Shown piece by piece: positions 35,381 to 43,155 of a stretch of 64,000 nt of DNA (the stretch's first letter is position 1; every line of letters starts with the position of its first letter). The notes under the pieces are model-generated. The model saw nothing but the letters and a program-made list of their open reading frames with translations, had not been told where the DNA came from and made no database searches. Where the stretch lies: the NCBI GenBank assembly GCA_965229885.1, contig CBDDJX010000003.1, forward strand, positions 868,001-932,000. Direction: 5' to 3'. This stretch comes from DATLLJ01 sp965229885 (GTDB lineage Bacteria; Acidobacteriota; Vicinamibacteria; Vicinamibacterales; CAVVIG01). The position numbers were made by a program, and so were the translations under genes.

Positions 35381-36820
35381 ATGATCACGATCGTCGGGGG
35401 CGGACTGGCCGGTTCCGAAGCCGCCTGGCAGGCCGCCTCCCAGGGCGTACCGGTCACGCTGCACGAAATGCGGCCCGTCCGGTCAACCGCCGTGCACAAG
35501 ACCGGCCGTCTGGCGGAGCTGGTCTGCAGTAACTCGCTGCGCGGCGACAAGCTGGATAACGCCGTCGGCCTCTTGAAGGAAGAGATGCGGCGGCTCGGAT
35601 CGCTCGTCATGCGCGCGGCCGAGGCCAGTCGCGTGCCGGCCGGCGCCGCCCTCGCCGTGGACCGCGAGCGGTTTTCAGAAGATATTACACGCACGCTGGC
35701 GGCGCACCCGCTCGTGACGATCGTACGCGAGGAGGTCCTCGCCGTTCCGCCTGCCACCGAGCGCGACCCAGTGATCGTCGCCACCGGCCCGCTGACCTCT
35801 GAGGCGCTGTCGGCCGACATCGCGCGGCACGTTGGTGCCGAACACCTGTACTTCTACGACGCGATCAGCCCGATCGTCCTCGCCGAGAGTATCGATCGCG
35901 GCAAGGTCTTCCGCGCGTCGCGGTGGGGTCGAAGTCTCGGCGCGGCGTGCAGTACGGGAGCGGAGCGGGGCGATGGGGTCCCCGCGGCGCGCGTCCAGGG
36001 GGGAGGGGCCCCCGGAGTCATAGAAGACGAGGGCGATTATTTGAACTGCCCGCTGACGCGCGAGGAATACGAGCGCTTCTACGACGCCTTGGTACGTGCC
36101 GAATCGGCGACGGTTCACGACTTCGACAAGGAAAAGTTCTTCGAGGGCTGTCTGCCGATCGAGGTGATGGCCCATCGCGGCGCCGACACTCTTAGATTCG
36201 GACCGATGAAGCCGGTCGGTCTGACCGATCCTCGGACGGGCCGGCCGCCGTACGCGGCCGTGCAGTTGCGGCAGGACAACCTGGCTGGCGATCACTACAG
36301 CCTCGTCGGGTTTCAGACACAACTGAAATGGGGCGAGCAGGCGAGGGTGCTGCGGCTGATTCCCGGGCTGGAGGCGGCCGAATTCGTGCGCTTCGGCTTG
36401 GTGCACCGGAACACGTACGTCAACGGCCCCAATGTTCTGGCAGAGACCTGGCAGGTGCGGCGGTATCCCGCGGTGTTCTTCGCAGGGCAGATGTCCGGCG
36501 TCGAAGGGTACGTCGAGTCGGCGGCGTCGGGTCTACTCGCCGGGCAGAACGCCGTCAGAATGGCCAGAGGCGAGCCGCTGTCTTCGCCGCCGCGCACGAC
36601 TGCAATCGGCGCCCTGGCGTACTACGTATCGCACGCCAATCCTGCGCACTACGATCCCTCGAACATCACGTTCGGCATCATGGAGCCGATGGTCTTCGCT
36701 TCGCGCAACAAGCTCGCGCGGAAGCTCGCGATCTCCGAGCGCGCGCTCGCCGATCTCGCGCTGTGGATGAACTCGTGTGACCAGTCATCTCAAAGCCTTT
36801 CTTCAGTTTCTCAGGCTTAA
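35381..36820 (+). CDS. trmFO: tRNA (m5U54) methyltransferase TrmFO
   Basis: A 479-residue folate/FAD-dependent enzyme that methylates U54 in tRNA. The FAD site is IVGGGLAGSEAAW; the two functional cysteines lie in ELVCSNSLRGDKLDNA and DYLNCPLTREEY. GFQTQLKWGEQARV and AGQMSGVEGYVESAASGLLA are family motifs. About 30 extra residues (roughly 183-212, GAERGDGVPAARVQGGGAPG) interrupt the expected F-R-A-S-R-W-G-R/D-E-G-D-Y-L-N-C run and include a GC hairpin repeat. The 3-prime end overlaps xerC by 44 bp. Confidence 0.93.
   Translation: MITIVGGGLAGSEAAWQAASQGVPVTLHEMRPVRSTAVHKTGRLAELVCSNSLRGDKLDNAVGLLKEEMRRLGSLVMRAAEASRVPAGAALAVDRERFSEDITRTLAAHPLVTIVREEVLAVPPATERDPVIVATGPLTSEALSADIARHVGAEHLYFYDAISPIVLAESIDRGKVFRASRWGRSLGAACSTGAERGDGVPAARVQGGGAPGVIEDEGDYLNCPLTREEYERFYDALVRAESATVHDFDKEKFFEGCLPIEVMAHRGADTLRFGPMKPVGLTDPRTGRPPYAAVQLRQDNLAGDHYSLVGFQTQLKWGEQARVLRLIPGLEAAEFVRFGLVHRNTYVNGPNVLAETWQVRRYPAVFFAGQMSGVEGYVESAASGLLAGQNAVRMARGEPLSSPPRTTAIGALAYYVSHANPAHYDPSNITFGIMEPMVFASRNKLARKLAISERALADLALWMNSCDQSSQSLSSVSQA
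35995..36021. repeat. GC hairpin repeat in trmFO, copy A
   Basis: The 27-bp stretch contains AGGGGGGAGGGGCCCCCGGA followed by GTCAT, a G-run/C-run hairpin. The ABC-F gene has the same arrangement on its coding strand at 40808-40779 (GGGGGGAA, GGCCCCCC, GGAGT, CAT). Here it adds about nine codons within the extra TrmFO segment. Confidence 0.5.
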
Positions 36821-37742
36821 TCGCAACGCGTCGGTGCACACCGTGCGGGCGTACGAGAGCGATCTCACGCAATTTCTCGCGACTGCCGCCGCGGCCGCGG
36901 GGATGAAGGCGAGTGAGCTTCGCCCGGCCGCGCTCAATCGCGACTCGATTCGCCGCTTCGTCGGCCAGCTTCACCACCGCGGCCAGTCGCGGGCGACCGC
37001 CGCGCGCAAACTCGCGGCCGTGCGCACCTTCCTGCGCTATCTGCGCCACGAATCGATCATCGATGACGACCCCGGCGCCCTGGTGCCGACGCCGAAGCGG
37101 GGAGTCCGTATGCCGGCCCATCTGTCCGAGGACGAGATGACGGCCCTCATTGCCGCGGCGGCCGAAGAGACGCCGCTCGGGCGCCGCGACCGCACGATTC
37201 TCGAGTTGTTTTACGCGTCGGGCCTGCGCTTGAGTGAGGTGGCTGGGCTCGATCTGGAGGACGTCAATCTGGGGGCGAGGATGGCGCGGGTGCTCGGCAA
37301 AGGCGGCAAGCAGCGGCTGGTCCCGTTCAATACCAGCACCGCCAACGCGATACGGGAGTATCTCAGCGGGCGCGAACAACTCGTGCGCGAGGGTCCGCCT
37401 GATCGTGGACACCACGCACTTCGACGGACTGTACGCCCGCGAGAACGACGACGCCAGCCGTTATTCGTGAACTATCGGGGAGGACGGCTGACCGCACGGA
37501 GCATCGATCGACTCGTGCGGCGGTACGTGGCGGCGTCGAGCGCGCGCGCCGGGATCAGTGCCCATGCGCTCAGGCATTCCTTTGCGACCCATCTCCTGCA
37601 GCGCGGTGCGGACCTTCGCGCGATCCAGGAACTACTCGGCCACGCGCGCCTCAGCACCACCGAGCGGTACACGCACGTCAACGCGGCGCAGCTGCAGGAC
37701 GTGTATCGGAAATCGCACCCCCGAGCGCGTTCCAACGGCTAG
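36777..37742 (+). CDS. xerC: Tyrosine recombinase XerC/XerD type
   Basis: A 321-residue site-specific recombinase that resolves chromosome dimers. GTG start at 36777, overlapping trmFO. The N-terminal SAM-like domain has FLQFLRLNRNASVHTVRAYE. Catalytic residues are Arg in ASGLRLSEVAGL, Lys in GKGGKQRLV, His/Arg in SAHALRHSFATHLLQ, His in LGHARLSTT and Tyr in ERYTHV. A segment of about 18 residues (PPDRGHHALRRTVRPRERRR) before PLFVNYRGGRLTA is longer than usual. Name follows the conserved topA-trmFO-xerC order. Confidence 0.9.
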   Translation: MTSHLKAFLQFLRLNRNASVHTVRAYESDLTQFLATAAAAAGMKASELRPAALNRDSIRRFVGQLHHRGQSRATAARKLAAVRTFLRYLRHESIIDDDPGALVPTPKRGVRMPAHLSEDEMTALIAAAAEETPLGRRDRTILELFYASGLRLSEVAGLDLEDVNLGARMARVLGKGGKQRLVPFNTSTANAIREYLSGREQLVREGPPDRGHHALRRTVRPRERRRQPLFVNYRGGRLTARSIDRLVRRYVAASSARAGISAHALRHSFATHLLQRGADLRAIQELLGHARLSTTERYTHVNAAQLQDVYRKSHPRARSNG

Positions 37743-39151
37743 ACAGTGGCTTCGGCCGGCGCGAGCGGCGCCGCACGGCGTCCGCGCGGGAACTGGATGC
37801 CGAGCGTCTTGATCTTGTAGTTCATGACCCGTGGGCTGATCGACAGCAGCTCCGCGGCGTCCTTCTGCACCCAGTTCGACATCTTCAGGGCCTCGACGAG
37901 CGCGTGCCGTTCAATGTCGTCGAGCGGGATGCCGGTCGGCGGAATCTTGACGACGGGCGCCTGGTCGCGGCCGCCGCCGCCCATCGACACCTCGCCGAGG
38001 CGCAGATCGCTCCCGCCGATGGCGCGCCCCTCGGTGAGCAGCATGGCGCGCTCGATGGTGTTCTCAAGCTCGCGGATGTTGCCCGGCCAGTTATAGCGAA
38101 TCAACAGCTTCTGCGCCTCGGGATCGAGCCCTTCGATCTTCTTCTTGAGCTCGCCGGAGAACCGCCTGATGAACGTGTTGGCCAGCGGGACGATGTCGTC
38201 CTTCCGATCGCGGAGCGGCGGCATCTCGATCGATACGACGTTGAGCCGATAGTAAAGGTCCTCGCGGAACTGGCCCGACTGTACCATTCCCGACAGGTCG
38301 CGGTTGGTCGCGGCCACGAGGCGCACGTCGACCCGCAGCGTTCTGGTGCCGCCGAGCCGCTCGAACTCGTGCTCCTGCAGCACACGCAAGATCTTGACCT
38401 GCGTGCTGGCGCTCATGTCCCCGATCTCGTCGAGGAACAGCGTGCCGCCGTCGGCCTGCTCGAACCGCCCGATCCGCTGCTTGTCGGCGCTCGTGAATGC
38501 GCCCTTCTCATGGCCGAACAGCTCCGATTCGAGGAGGTTCTCCTGCAGCGCGGCGCAGTTCACCTTCACGAAGTTGCGCGTATTGCGGAGCGAGTTGTGA
38601 TGGAGCGCCCCGGCGATGAGCTCCTTGCCGGTGCCCGTTTCGCCGCGAATCAGCACCGTCGTGTTGCTCTTGGCGACCTTCTTGACGATGTTGAGCACGT
38701 GCTGCAGCCACGGGCTCGATCCGACGATCTTGTCGAAGTCGTAGATGTCCTGCTGCGTTCCGCGCAGGTACTCGAGGTCATTCTTCACGCGCCGCAATTC
38801 CAGCGCCTTCTCGATCTTGACCTCCATCTCCTCGATCTCGAATGGCTTCTGGACGTAGTCGAAGGCTCCAATCTTCATCGCCTCGACGGCGGTGTTCACC
38901 GATCCGAACGCCGTCATCAGGATGACGGCCGTCGTCGGATGCAGCGCGCTGGTGGTGCGGAGGACGTCCATGCCGTCGCGACCGCCCATCTTGAGGTCGC
39001 TCAGCACCACGTCGAAGTAGCTGTCGTGGAGCCGCTCGATGGCGGCGTTGCCGTTGCTGGCTTCCTCGACCTCGTGTTTGGCCTCGGTCAGGCCCCGGAC
39101 GAGCCCGCGCCTGAGCGCGTCGTGATCATCGACGATGAGAATGCGTCCCAT
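37739..39151 (-). CDS. NtrC-family sigma-54 response regulator (GAFTSA variant)
   Basis: A 470-residue regulator from ATG 39151. REC domain 1-120 with phospho-acceptor D52 (VVLSDLKMGG). The AAA+ domain has Walker A GETGTGKE (170-177), Walker B GGTLFLDEIGD and sigma-54 contact loop GAFTSA (217-222), in which Ser replaces the second Gly of canonical GAFTGA. The C-terminus is a Fis-type HTH (VQKDAAELLSISPRVMNYKI). It should activate sigma-54 promoters when phosphorylated by the kinase encoded 22 bp upstream; such promoters are seen before that kinase and before lpxC. Confidence 0.92.
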   Translation of the reverse strand: MGRILIVDDHDALRRGLVRGLTEAKHEVEEASNGNAAIERLHDSYFDVVLSDLKMGGRDGMDVLRTTSALHPTTAVILMTAFGSVNTAVEAMKIGAFDYVQKPFEIEEMEVKIEKALELRRVKNDLEYLRGTQQDIYDFDKIVGSSPWLQHVLNIVKKVAKSNTTVLIRGETGTGKELIAGALHHNSLRNTRNFVKVNCAALQENLLESELFGHEKGAFTSADKQRIGRFEQADGGTLFLDEIGDMSASTQVKILRVLQEHEFERLGGTRTLRVDVRLVAATNRDLSGMVQSGQFREDLYYRLNVVSIEMPPLRDRKDDIVPLANTFIRRFSGELKKKIEGLDPEAQKLLIRYNWPGNIRELENTIERAMLLTEGRAIGGSDLRLGEVSMGGGGRDQAPVVKIPPTGIPLDDIERHALVEALKMSNWVQKDAAELLSISPRVMNYKIKTLGIQFPRGRRAAPLAPAEATV

Positions 39152-39173
39152 AATCTTTAGGAATCCTCGTCGG

Positions 39174-40355
39174 TTACTTGAACCACCCGCCCGTGGTCGA
39201 TACGGGCATCGTGACGCGGAAACGCGTGCCCGCGCTGCTGCTGACGTCGATCCGTCCGTCGTGTGCATCGACGATCTTGCTGACAATCGCGAGTCCGAGC
39301 CCCGATCCCTGTGGCTTGGTGGTGAAAAACGGATCGAAGATTCTGTCCGTCAGCTCTGACGGGATTCCCGGCCCGTCGTCGGTCACGTCGACCACGACCA
39401 GCGGCGTCGGCGGCTGCGGGCTCGGAAACGCCGGATCGTCCTCGGGTATGGTCGTGACCGCCGTAATCGTGAGGTGTCCCTTGCTGCCGAGCGCCTCGAA
39501 CGCGTTGGCCACGAGATTGGTGAACACCTGGGTCAGCTGGTGCCGGTCGCCGGCGATCATCGGCAGCTCGGGCGCCCTCTTGACGACGACCACGACATCC
39601 CCCCGCGGGGCTTTCAGTTCGGCCAGCGTCACCGCCTGATGGAGGACCTCGGGGAGGTCGGTCTGCTCGACCTGGAGCCGCACCGGCCGCACGAACTCGA
39701 GCATCTGGACGACGATCGAGTTCGCGAGCTTCGCTTCGCTCATGATGTCGGCCAGCAGCGATTGCGCATCGACCGACTCTGGCACCTGGCGCCGGAGCAG
39801 GCCGGCCATGACCTCGATGCCGGCGAGCGGGTTCTTCAACTCGTGCGCGATGCCGGCCGCCATTTCGCCGAGCGACGCCAGCCGGTCCCGCAGCCGCTCG
39901 CGCTCCTCGACTTGCTCGACCTGCGTGAGGTCCTTGAAAAACATGACCGCCCCGAGCGCGCCGCCGCTGTGGTCCTTGACCTGCGAGAGCGTGTAGCCGA
40001 TGACGCGGTCGAGATCTTTCAGCCGCAGCTCCGCGCGATTCGGCAGGTGGCTCATCTCGAACGCGCCCGACAGCACGCGAATGACCGCGGGACGCTCCTG
40101 CAACACGTCGGTGAACGGCCGGCCGATGTCGCCGGCCCGCCGCGTCAGCGCAAAGATCCGGTATGCCTCGTCATTCATCAGCGCGAGGGTGCCATCGCGG
40201 TGGAACGCGATGACGCCGTTGCGCAGGCTGCCGACGATGTGCCGGAAGAACGGATCTTCAGCCGTCGTCGTGCCATGCCCGGCTCGTGGCGAGGCGGTGG
40301 GCCCCGGCGAACTGGGTCGCGAGGCGGCACGAGAGCGGCGAGGGGTGTCGGACAT
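39174..40355 (-). CDS. PAS-type sensor histidine kinase, partner of NtrC-like regulator
   Basis: A 393-residue kinase from ATG 40355; the open frame continues upstream but that part contains the sigma-54 promoter. PAS-like region about 40-145 (NGVIAFHRDGTLALMNDEAY). HisKA box EMAAGIAHELKNPLAGIEV with phospho-H171. HATPase_c motifs: N box TQVFTNLVANAFEAL, G1 VTDDGPGIP, F box DPFFTTKPQG and G2 GSGLGLAI. No membrane segment, so a soluble sensor of the NtrB type. It forms an operon with the regulator. Confidence 0.92.
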   Translation of the reverse strand: MSDTPRRSRAASRPSSPGPTASPRAGHGTTTAEDPFFRHIVGSLRNGVIAFHRDGTLALMNDEAYRIFALTRRAGDIGRPFTDVLQERPAVIRVLSGAFEMSHLPNRAELRLKDLDRVIGYTLSQVKDHSGGALGAVMFFKDLTQVEQVEERERLRDRLASLGEMAAGIAHELKNPLAGIEVMAGLLRRQVPESVDAQSLLADIMSEAKLANSIVVQMLEFVRPVRLQVEQTDLPEVLHQAVTLAELKAPRGDVVVVVKRAPELPMIAGDRHQLTQVFTNLVANAFEALGSKGHLTITAVTTIPEDDPAFPSPQPPTPLVVVDVTDDGPGIPSELTDRIFDPFFTTKPQGSGLGLAIVSKIVDAHDGRIDVSSSAGTRFRVTMPVSTTGGWFK

Positions 40356-40388
40356 TTCGCGGCACACAGTCTGCCAGCTCCACGAGGG

Positions 40389-40403
40389 GCAAACGACGTG
40401 CCA
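40389..40403 (-). promoter_or_regulatory. Sigma-54 promoter upstream of kinase/regulator operon
   Basis: On the minus strand TGGCACGTCGTTTGC matches the -24/-12 consensus TGGCACG-N4-TTGC exactly, with GG and GC 10 bp apart. Initiation near 40378 would leave about 22 nt before the ATG at 40355. A weaker GG-N10-GC word (TGGCAGACTGTGTGCC) follows downstream. The operon is probably self-activated by its own NtrC-type product. Confidence 0.7.
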
Positions 40404-40495
40404 GAGCCTGGCGAGGACAAAGGACCCAAAAACCGCGTGGTTCAACGACTTAGGGGATCCAGTGGTCTGAAGACTATAACAGTTTTGTGATCAGA

Positions 40496-42520
40496 TCACG
40501 ATCCTGTCCGGCCCGCCAGATCGTTTGCAGCCTGCAGTCTTTCCCAGCGGTGCATGAGCTCACCAATCTGCCACATGAGCTCCTGATGACGGTCGATGAC
40601 CGGTTGCGCCGCCGCGCGGCTCTCATAGAACCCGGGCGATGCCATCGTCTGCTCGATCTCACGCAGGGCCGTTTCGCAGTCGGCAATCTGGTTTTCGAGC
40701 GCTTCGATCTCGGTGTGCCGCGACTCGGCGGCGCGCTCGCGCCTCCGAGTCGCCGCATCGACGCGCTTCTTCTCGACATGACTACTCCGGGGGGCCTTCC
40801 CCCCCGGACCCGGCGCGGCGGCTTCTCCTCTTGCTCCAGCTCGCGCCGGCTCTCGGTCTTTCCGTCCGTCCTGCCCTTCCCGCCCGCCTGGGTGTTCTTT
40901 GTGCCACAGGAATTCCCTGTACGTGCCGGGGTAGACGAGCACGTCGCTGTTTCCTGGGGTTCCTGGGTTTCCCGGGCCGGCGATCTCGACGATCTTCGTG
41001 GCCAGCCGCTCGACGAAGTACCGGTCGTGCGAGACGAACACGAGCGTGCCGCCGTAGTCGACCAGCGCGTCGAGCAACACTTCTTTCGAGTCGAGGTCGA
41101 GATGGTTTGTCGGCTCGTCGAGCAGGAGTACATTCGAAGGACGCAGCAGCATGCGTGCGACCGCGAGACGGGTGCGCTCTCCGCCCGACAGCACCCGCAC
41201 GCGCTTGTACACGTCGTCTCCCGAGAACAGGAAGCCGCCGAGGATGTTCCGGATCGCCGGCACCATCTGCAGCGGCGAACCGGACGCCAGCGTCGCGTAG
41301 ACGGTCGGATCCGGATCCATCCGGGTGGCTTCGTCCTGGGCAAAATACTGCATGACGACGTTGTGACCTTCGACGCGCTCCCCAGAATCGGGCGCTTCTT
41401 CGCCTGAGAGCATCCGCATCAGTGTCGACTTGCCCGTGCCGTTGGGACCGACGAGCGCGATCCGGTCGCCACGCTCGATATGCACGTTGGCGCCGCGAAA
41501 GACCACGTGGTCGCCGTAGGCCTTCCGCGTCTTCTTGAGTTCGAGCACCGTGCGGCCGCTCTTGCTGCATGTCGGGAAGTCAAAGTGAATCTTCTTGCGC
41601 TCGGGTGGCACTTCGATGGGGACCACTTTCTCGAGCATCTTGATGCGGCTCTGCACCTGGGACGCCTTCGTCGCCTGGTAGCGGAACCGGTCGATGAACA
41701 TCTTGACACGGGCGACCTCCTCGTCCTGCTCGCGCCTGGCTTTTCTGAGCGCCTCGATCCGCGCGTGGTGCTCGACGACGTAGTCGCTGTAATTACCGAC
41801 GTAATCGGTCAGCGTCCGAAGCGTCAGGTCGGCGATGCGCGTGACAACGGAGTCGAGAAAGAAGCGATCGTGGCTGACCAGGATCGCCGCGTGCGGATAG
41901 GCGTTCAGATAGGTTTCGAGCCAGTTGCGCGCTTCGAGGTCCAGGTGGTTGGTCGGCTCATCGAGCAGGAGCAGATTCGGCTGGCCGAGCAGCAGCTTCG
42001 CCAGCGCGATGCGCATCTGCCATCCGCCGGAGAACGTCTCGGTGGGCCGGACGAACTGCTCGGGCGTGAAGCCGAGGCCCTGGAGCACCGTCGCCGTCTT
42101 GAGCTCCATCGAATAGCCGTCGTACAGCCTGAAGCGGTCCTGCAGATCGCTGTAGCGCGCCAGCATCTCGTCGTGCTCGACGGCGGGAATGGCGGGGTCG
42201 CCCAGCCGCGCCTCGAGCGCGTGCATTTCCGCTTTGATGCTGAGCAGGACCTCAAACGCGGTTGACGCCTCTTCGAAAACCGTCCGGCCCGCGTGGGTGA
42301 GGCCGTCCTGCGGCAGGTAACCGACCGTCAACGCGGCCGGCTTGAGGATGCCGCCCGAATCGGGCTCGTCGAGCCCCGCCATCATGCGCAGCAGCGTGGT
42401 CTTGCCGGAGCCGTTCGGGCCGCAGAGGCCGACCCGCTCCTTGTCCGTGATCTGCCACGTGACGTGGTCGAAGAGGACGCGATCACCGAACGATTTGGTG
42501 AGCCCTGAGAGTTGGATCAA
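40496..42520 (-). CDS. ABC-F family ATPase
   Basis: A 674-residue soluble protein with two ABC domains and no membrane segment. Walker A sites GPNGSGKTTL (about 34-43) and GPNGTGKSTL; signatures ETFSGGWQMRIALAK and RVLSGGERTRLAVAR; Walker B LLLDEPTNHLD twice. The linker between domains (HHARIEALRKARREQDEEVA) is the ribosome-reaching P-site tRNA interaction motif. The C-terminus is a coiled coil (ESRHTEIEALENQIADCETA). ABC-F proteins act on ribosomes, in translation control or antibiotic protection. Two Gly/Pro-rich segments (GPGNPGTPGN and APGPGGKAPRSS) look like repeat insertions. Confidence 0.9.
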   Translation of the reverse strand: MIQLSGLTKSFGDRVLFDHVTWQITDKERVGLCGPNGSGKTTLLRMMAGLDEPDSGGILKPAALTVGYLPQDGLTHAGRTVFEEASTAFEVLLSIKAEMHALEARLGDPAIPAVEHDEMLARYSDLQDRFRLYDGYSMELKTATVLQGLGFTPEQFVRPTETFSGGWQMRIALAKLLLGQPNLLLLDEPTNHLDLEARNWLETYLNAYPHAAILVSHDRFFLDSVVTRIADLTLRTLTDYVGNYSDYVVEHHARIEALRKARREQDEEVARVKMFIDRFRYQATKASQVQSRIKMLEKVVPIEVPPERKKIHFDFPTCSKSGRTVLELKKTRKAYGDHVVFRGANVHIERGDRIALVGPNGTGKSTLMRMLSGEEAPDSGERVEGHNVVMQYFAQDEATRMDPDPTVYATLASGSPLQMVPAIRNILGGFLFSGDDVYKRVRVLSGGERTRLAVARMLLRPSNVLLLDEPTNHLDLDSKEVLLDALVDYGGTLVFVSHDRYFVERLATKIVEIAGPGNPGTPGNSDVLVYPGTYREFLWHKEHPGGREGQDGRKDREPARAGARGEAAAPGPGGKAPRSSHVEKKRVDAATRRRERAAESRHTEIEALENQIADCETALREIEQTMASPGFYESRAAAQPVIDRHQELMWQIGELMHRWERLQAANDLAGRTGS
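40779..40808. repeat. GC hairpin repeat in the ABC-F gene, copy B
   Basis: On the coding (minus) strand the sequence is TCCGGGGGGGAAGGCCCCCC followed by GGAGTAGTCAT, a strong hairpin. It matches the trmFO copy at 35995-36021 apart from a three-base insertion and a few changes. It codes PGGKAPRSSH within the linker before the C-terminal coiled coil. Confidence 0.5.
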
Positions 42521-42546
42521 CCCCTAAGTATAACCCGCCGCAGGGG

Positions 42547-43137
42547 TTACTCGCCGAGCGCTTTGGCGGCGGCGGCGAGCACCTGAGGCACGCGGAATGG
42601 CTTGGTGAGGTAGCCGGCCACGCCCAGGTTGACGGCGTCAATCGCGCTCGATTCGGTGGAGTAGCCGGTGATGATGATGACCGGGAGATCCGCCTTGTAG
42701 CGCTTCGCCTCGCGGATGACGGCCAGCCCGTCCATCCCCGGCATCTTCAGATCGGTAATCAGCAGATCGTACGGGCACATCCGCATGCGCTCGAGCGCGG
42801 TGCGGCCGTCGGGCGCGACGTCCACGTCGTACTCGGCGAGCGCCAGCGTCTTCGCCAGCAGGTCGCGGATGCTGGCCTCGTCGTCGACCACGAGGACGCG
42901 CGGTCGCGTGCCGTCGGTCGCCGGCCGCGCGGGAGCGGGCGCCGTCGCGGCGCGCGCGCTTCCTCGCAGGCGCTGGCTGTCGAGCCAGGCGTCGATGTCG
43001 CGCTTGCGGAAGCGCCACTGGCGGCCGACCCGGACCGCGGGAATCTTGCCGGCCTTGATCAGCCGGTACACGGTCCGAAGGTTGACCTGGAGGTACTCGA
43101 GGACTTCTTCGGTCGTGAGAAACGTTTCGTCAATCAT
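42547..43137 (-). CDS. Excisionase-type HTH fused to response-regulator receiver domain
   Basis: A 196-residue protein with an unusual order. Residues 5-52 form an excisionase/MerR-like HTH (FLTTEEVLEYLQVNLRTVYR, AVRVGRQWRFRKRDIDAWL). A proline/alanine-rich linker (60-78) leads to a REC domain at 79-196 with acidic pair VVDDE, phospho-acceptor D129 in LLITDLKMPGMDG, Thr in IIITGYS and Lys in YLTKPF. The DNA-binding part is therefore N-terminal, the reverse of most regulators. It follows the GAF kinase by 18 bp and precedes the ABC-F gene by 26 bp. Confidence 0.88.
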   Translation of the reverse strand: MIDETFLTTEEVLEYLQVNLRTVYRLIKAGKIPAVRVGRQWRFRKRDIDAWLDSQRLRGSARAATAPAPARPATDGTRPRVLVVDDEASIRDLLAKTLALAEYDVDVAPDGRTALERMRMCPYDLLITDLKMPGMDGLAVIREAKRYKADLPVIIITGYSTESSAIDAVNLGVAGYLTKPFRVPQVLAAAAKALGE

Positions 43138-43155
43138 CGATCAGCGTCCAATTCT

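Noticed and set aside
37380..37470. A second coding frame (VDTTHFDGLYARENDDASRY) inside xerC as a separate small gene
   Set aside because: It has no start site of its own and sits entirely inside a frame whose catalytic residues are intact; the extra xerC residues are more simply a linker extension.
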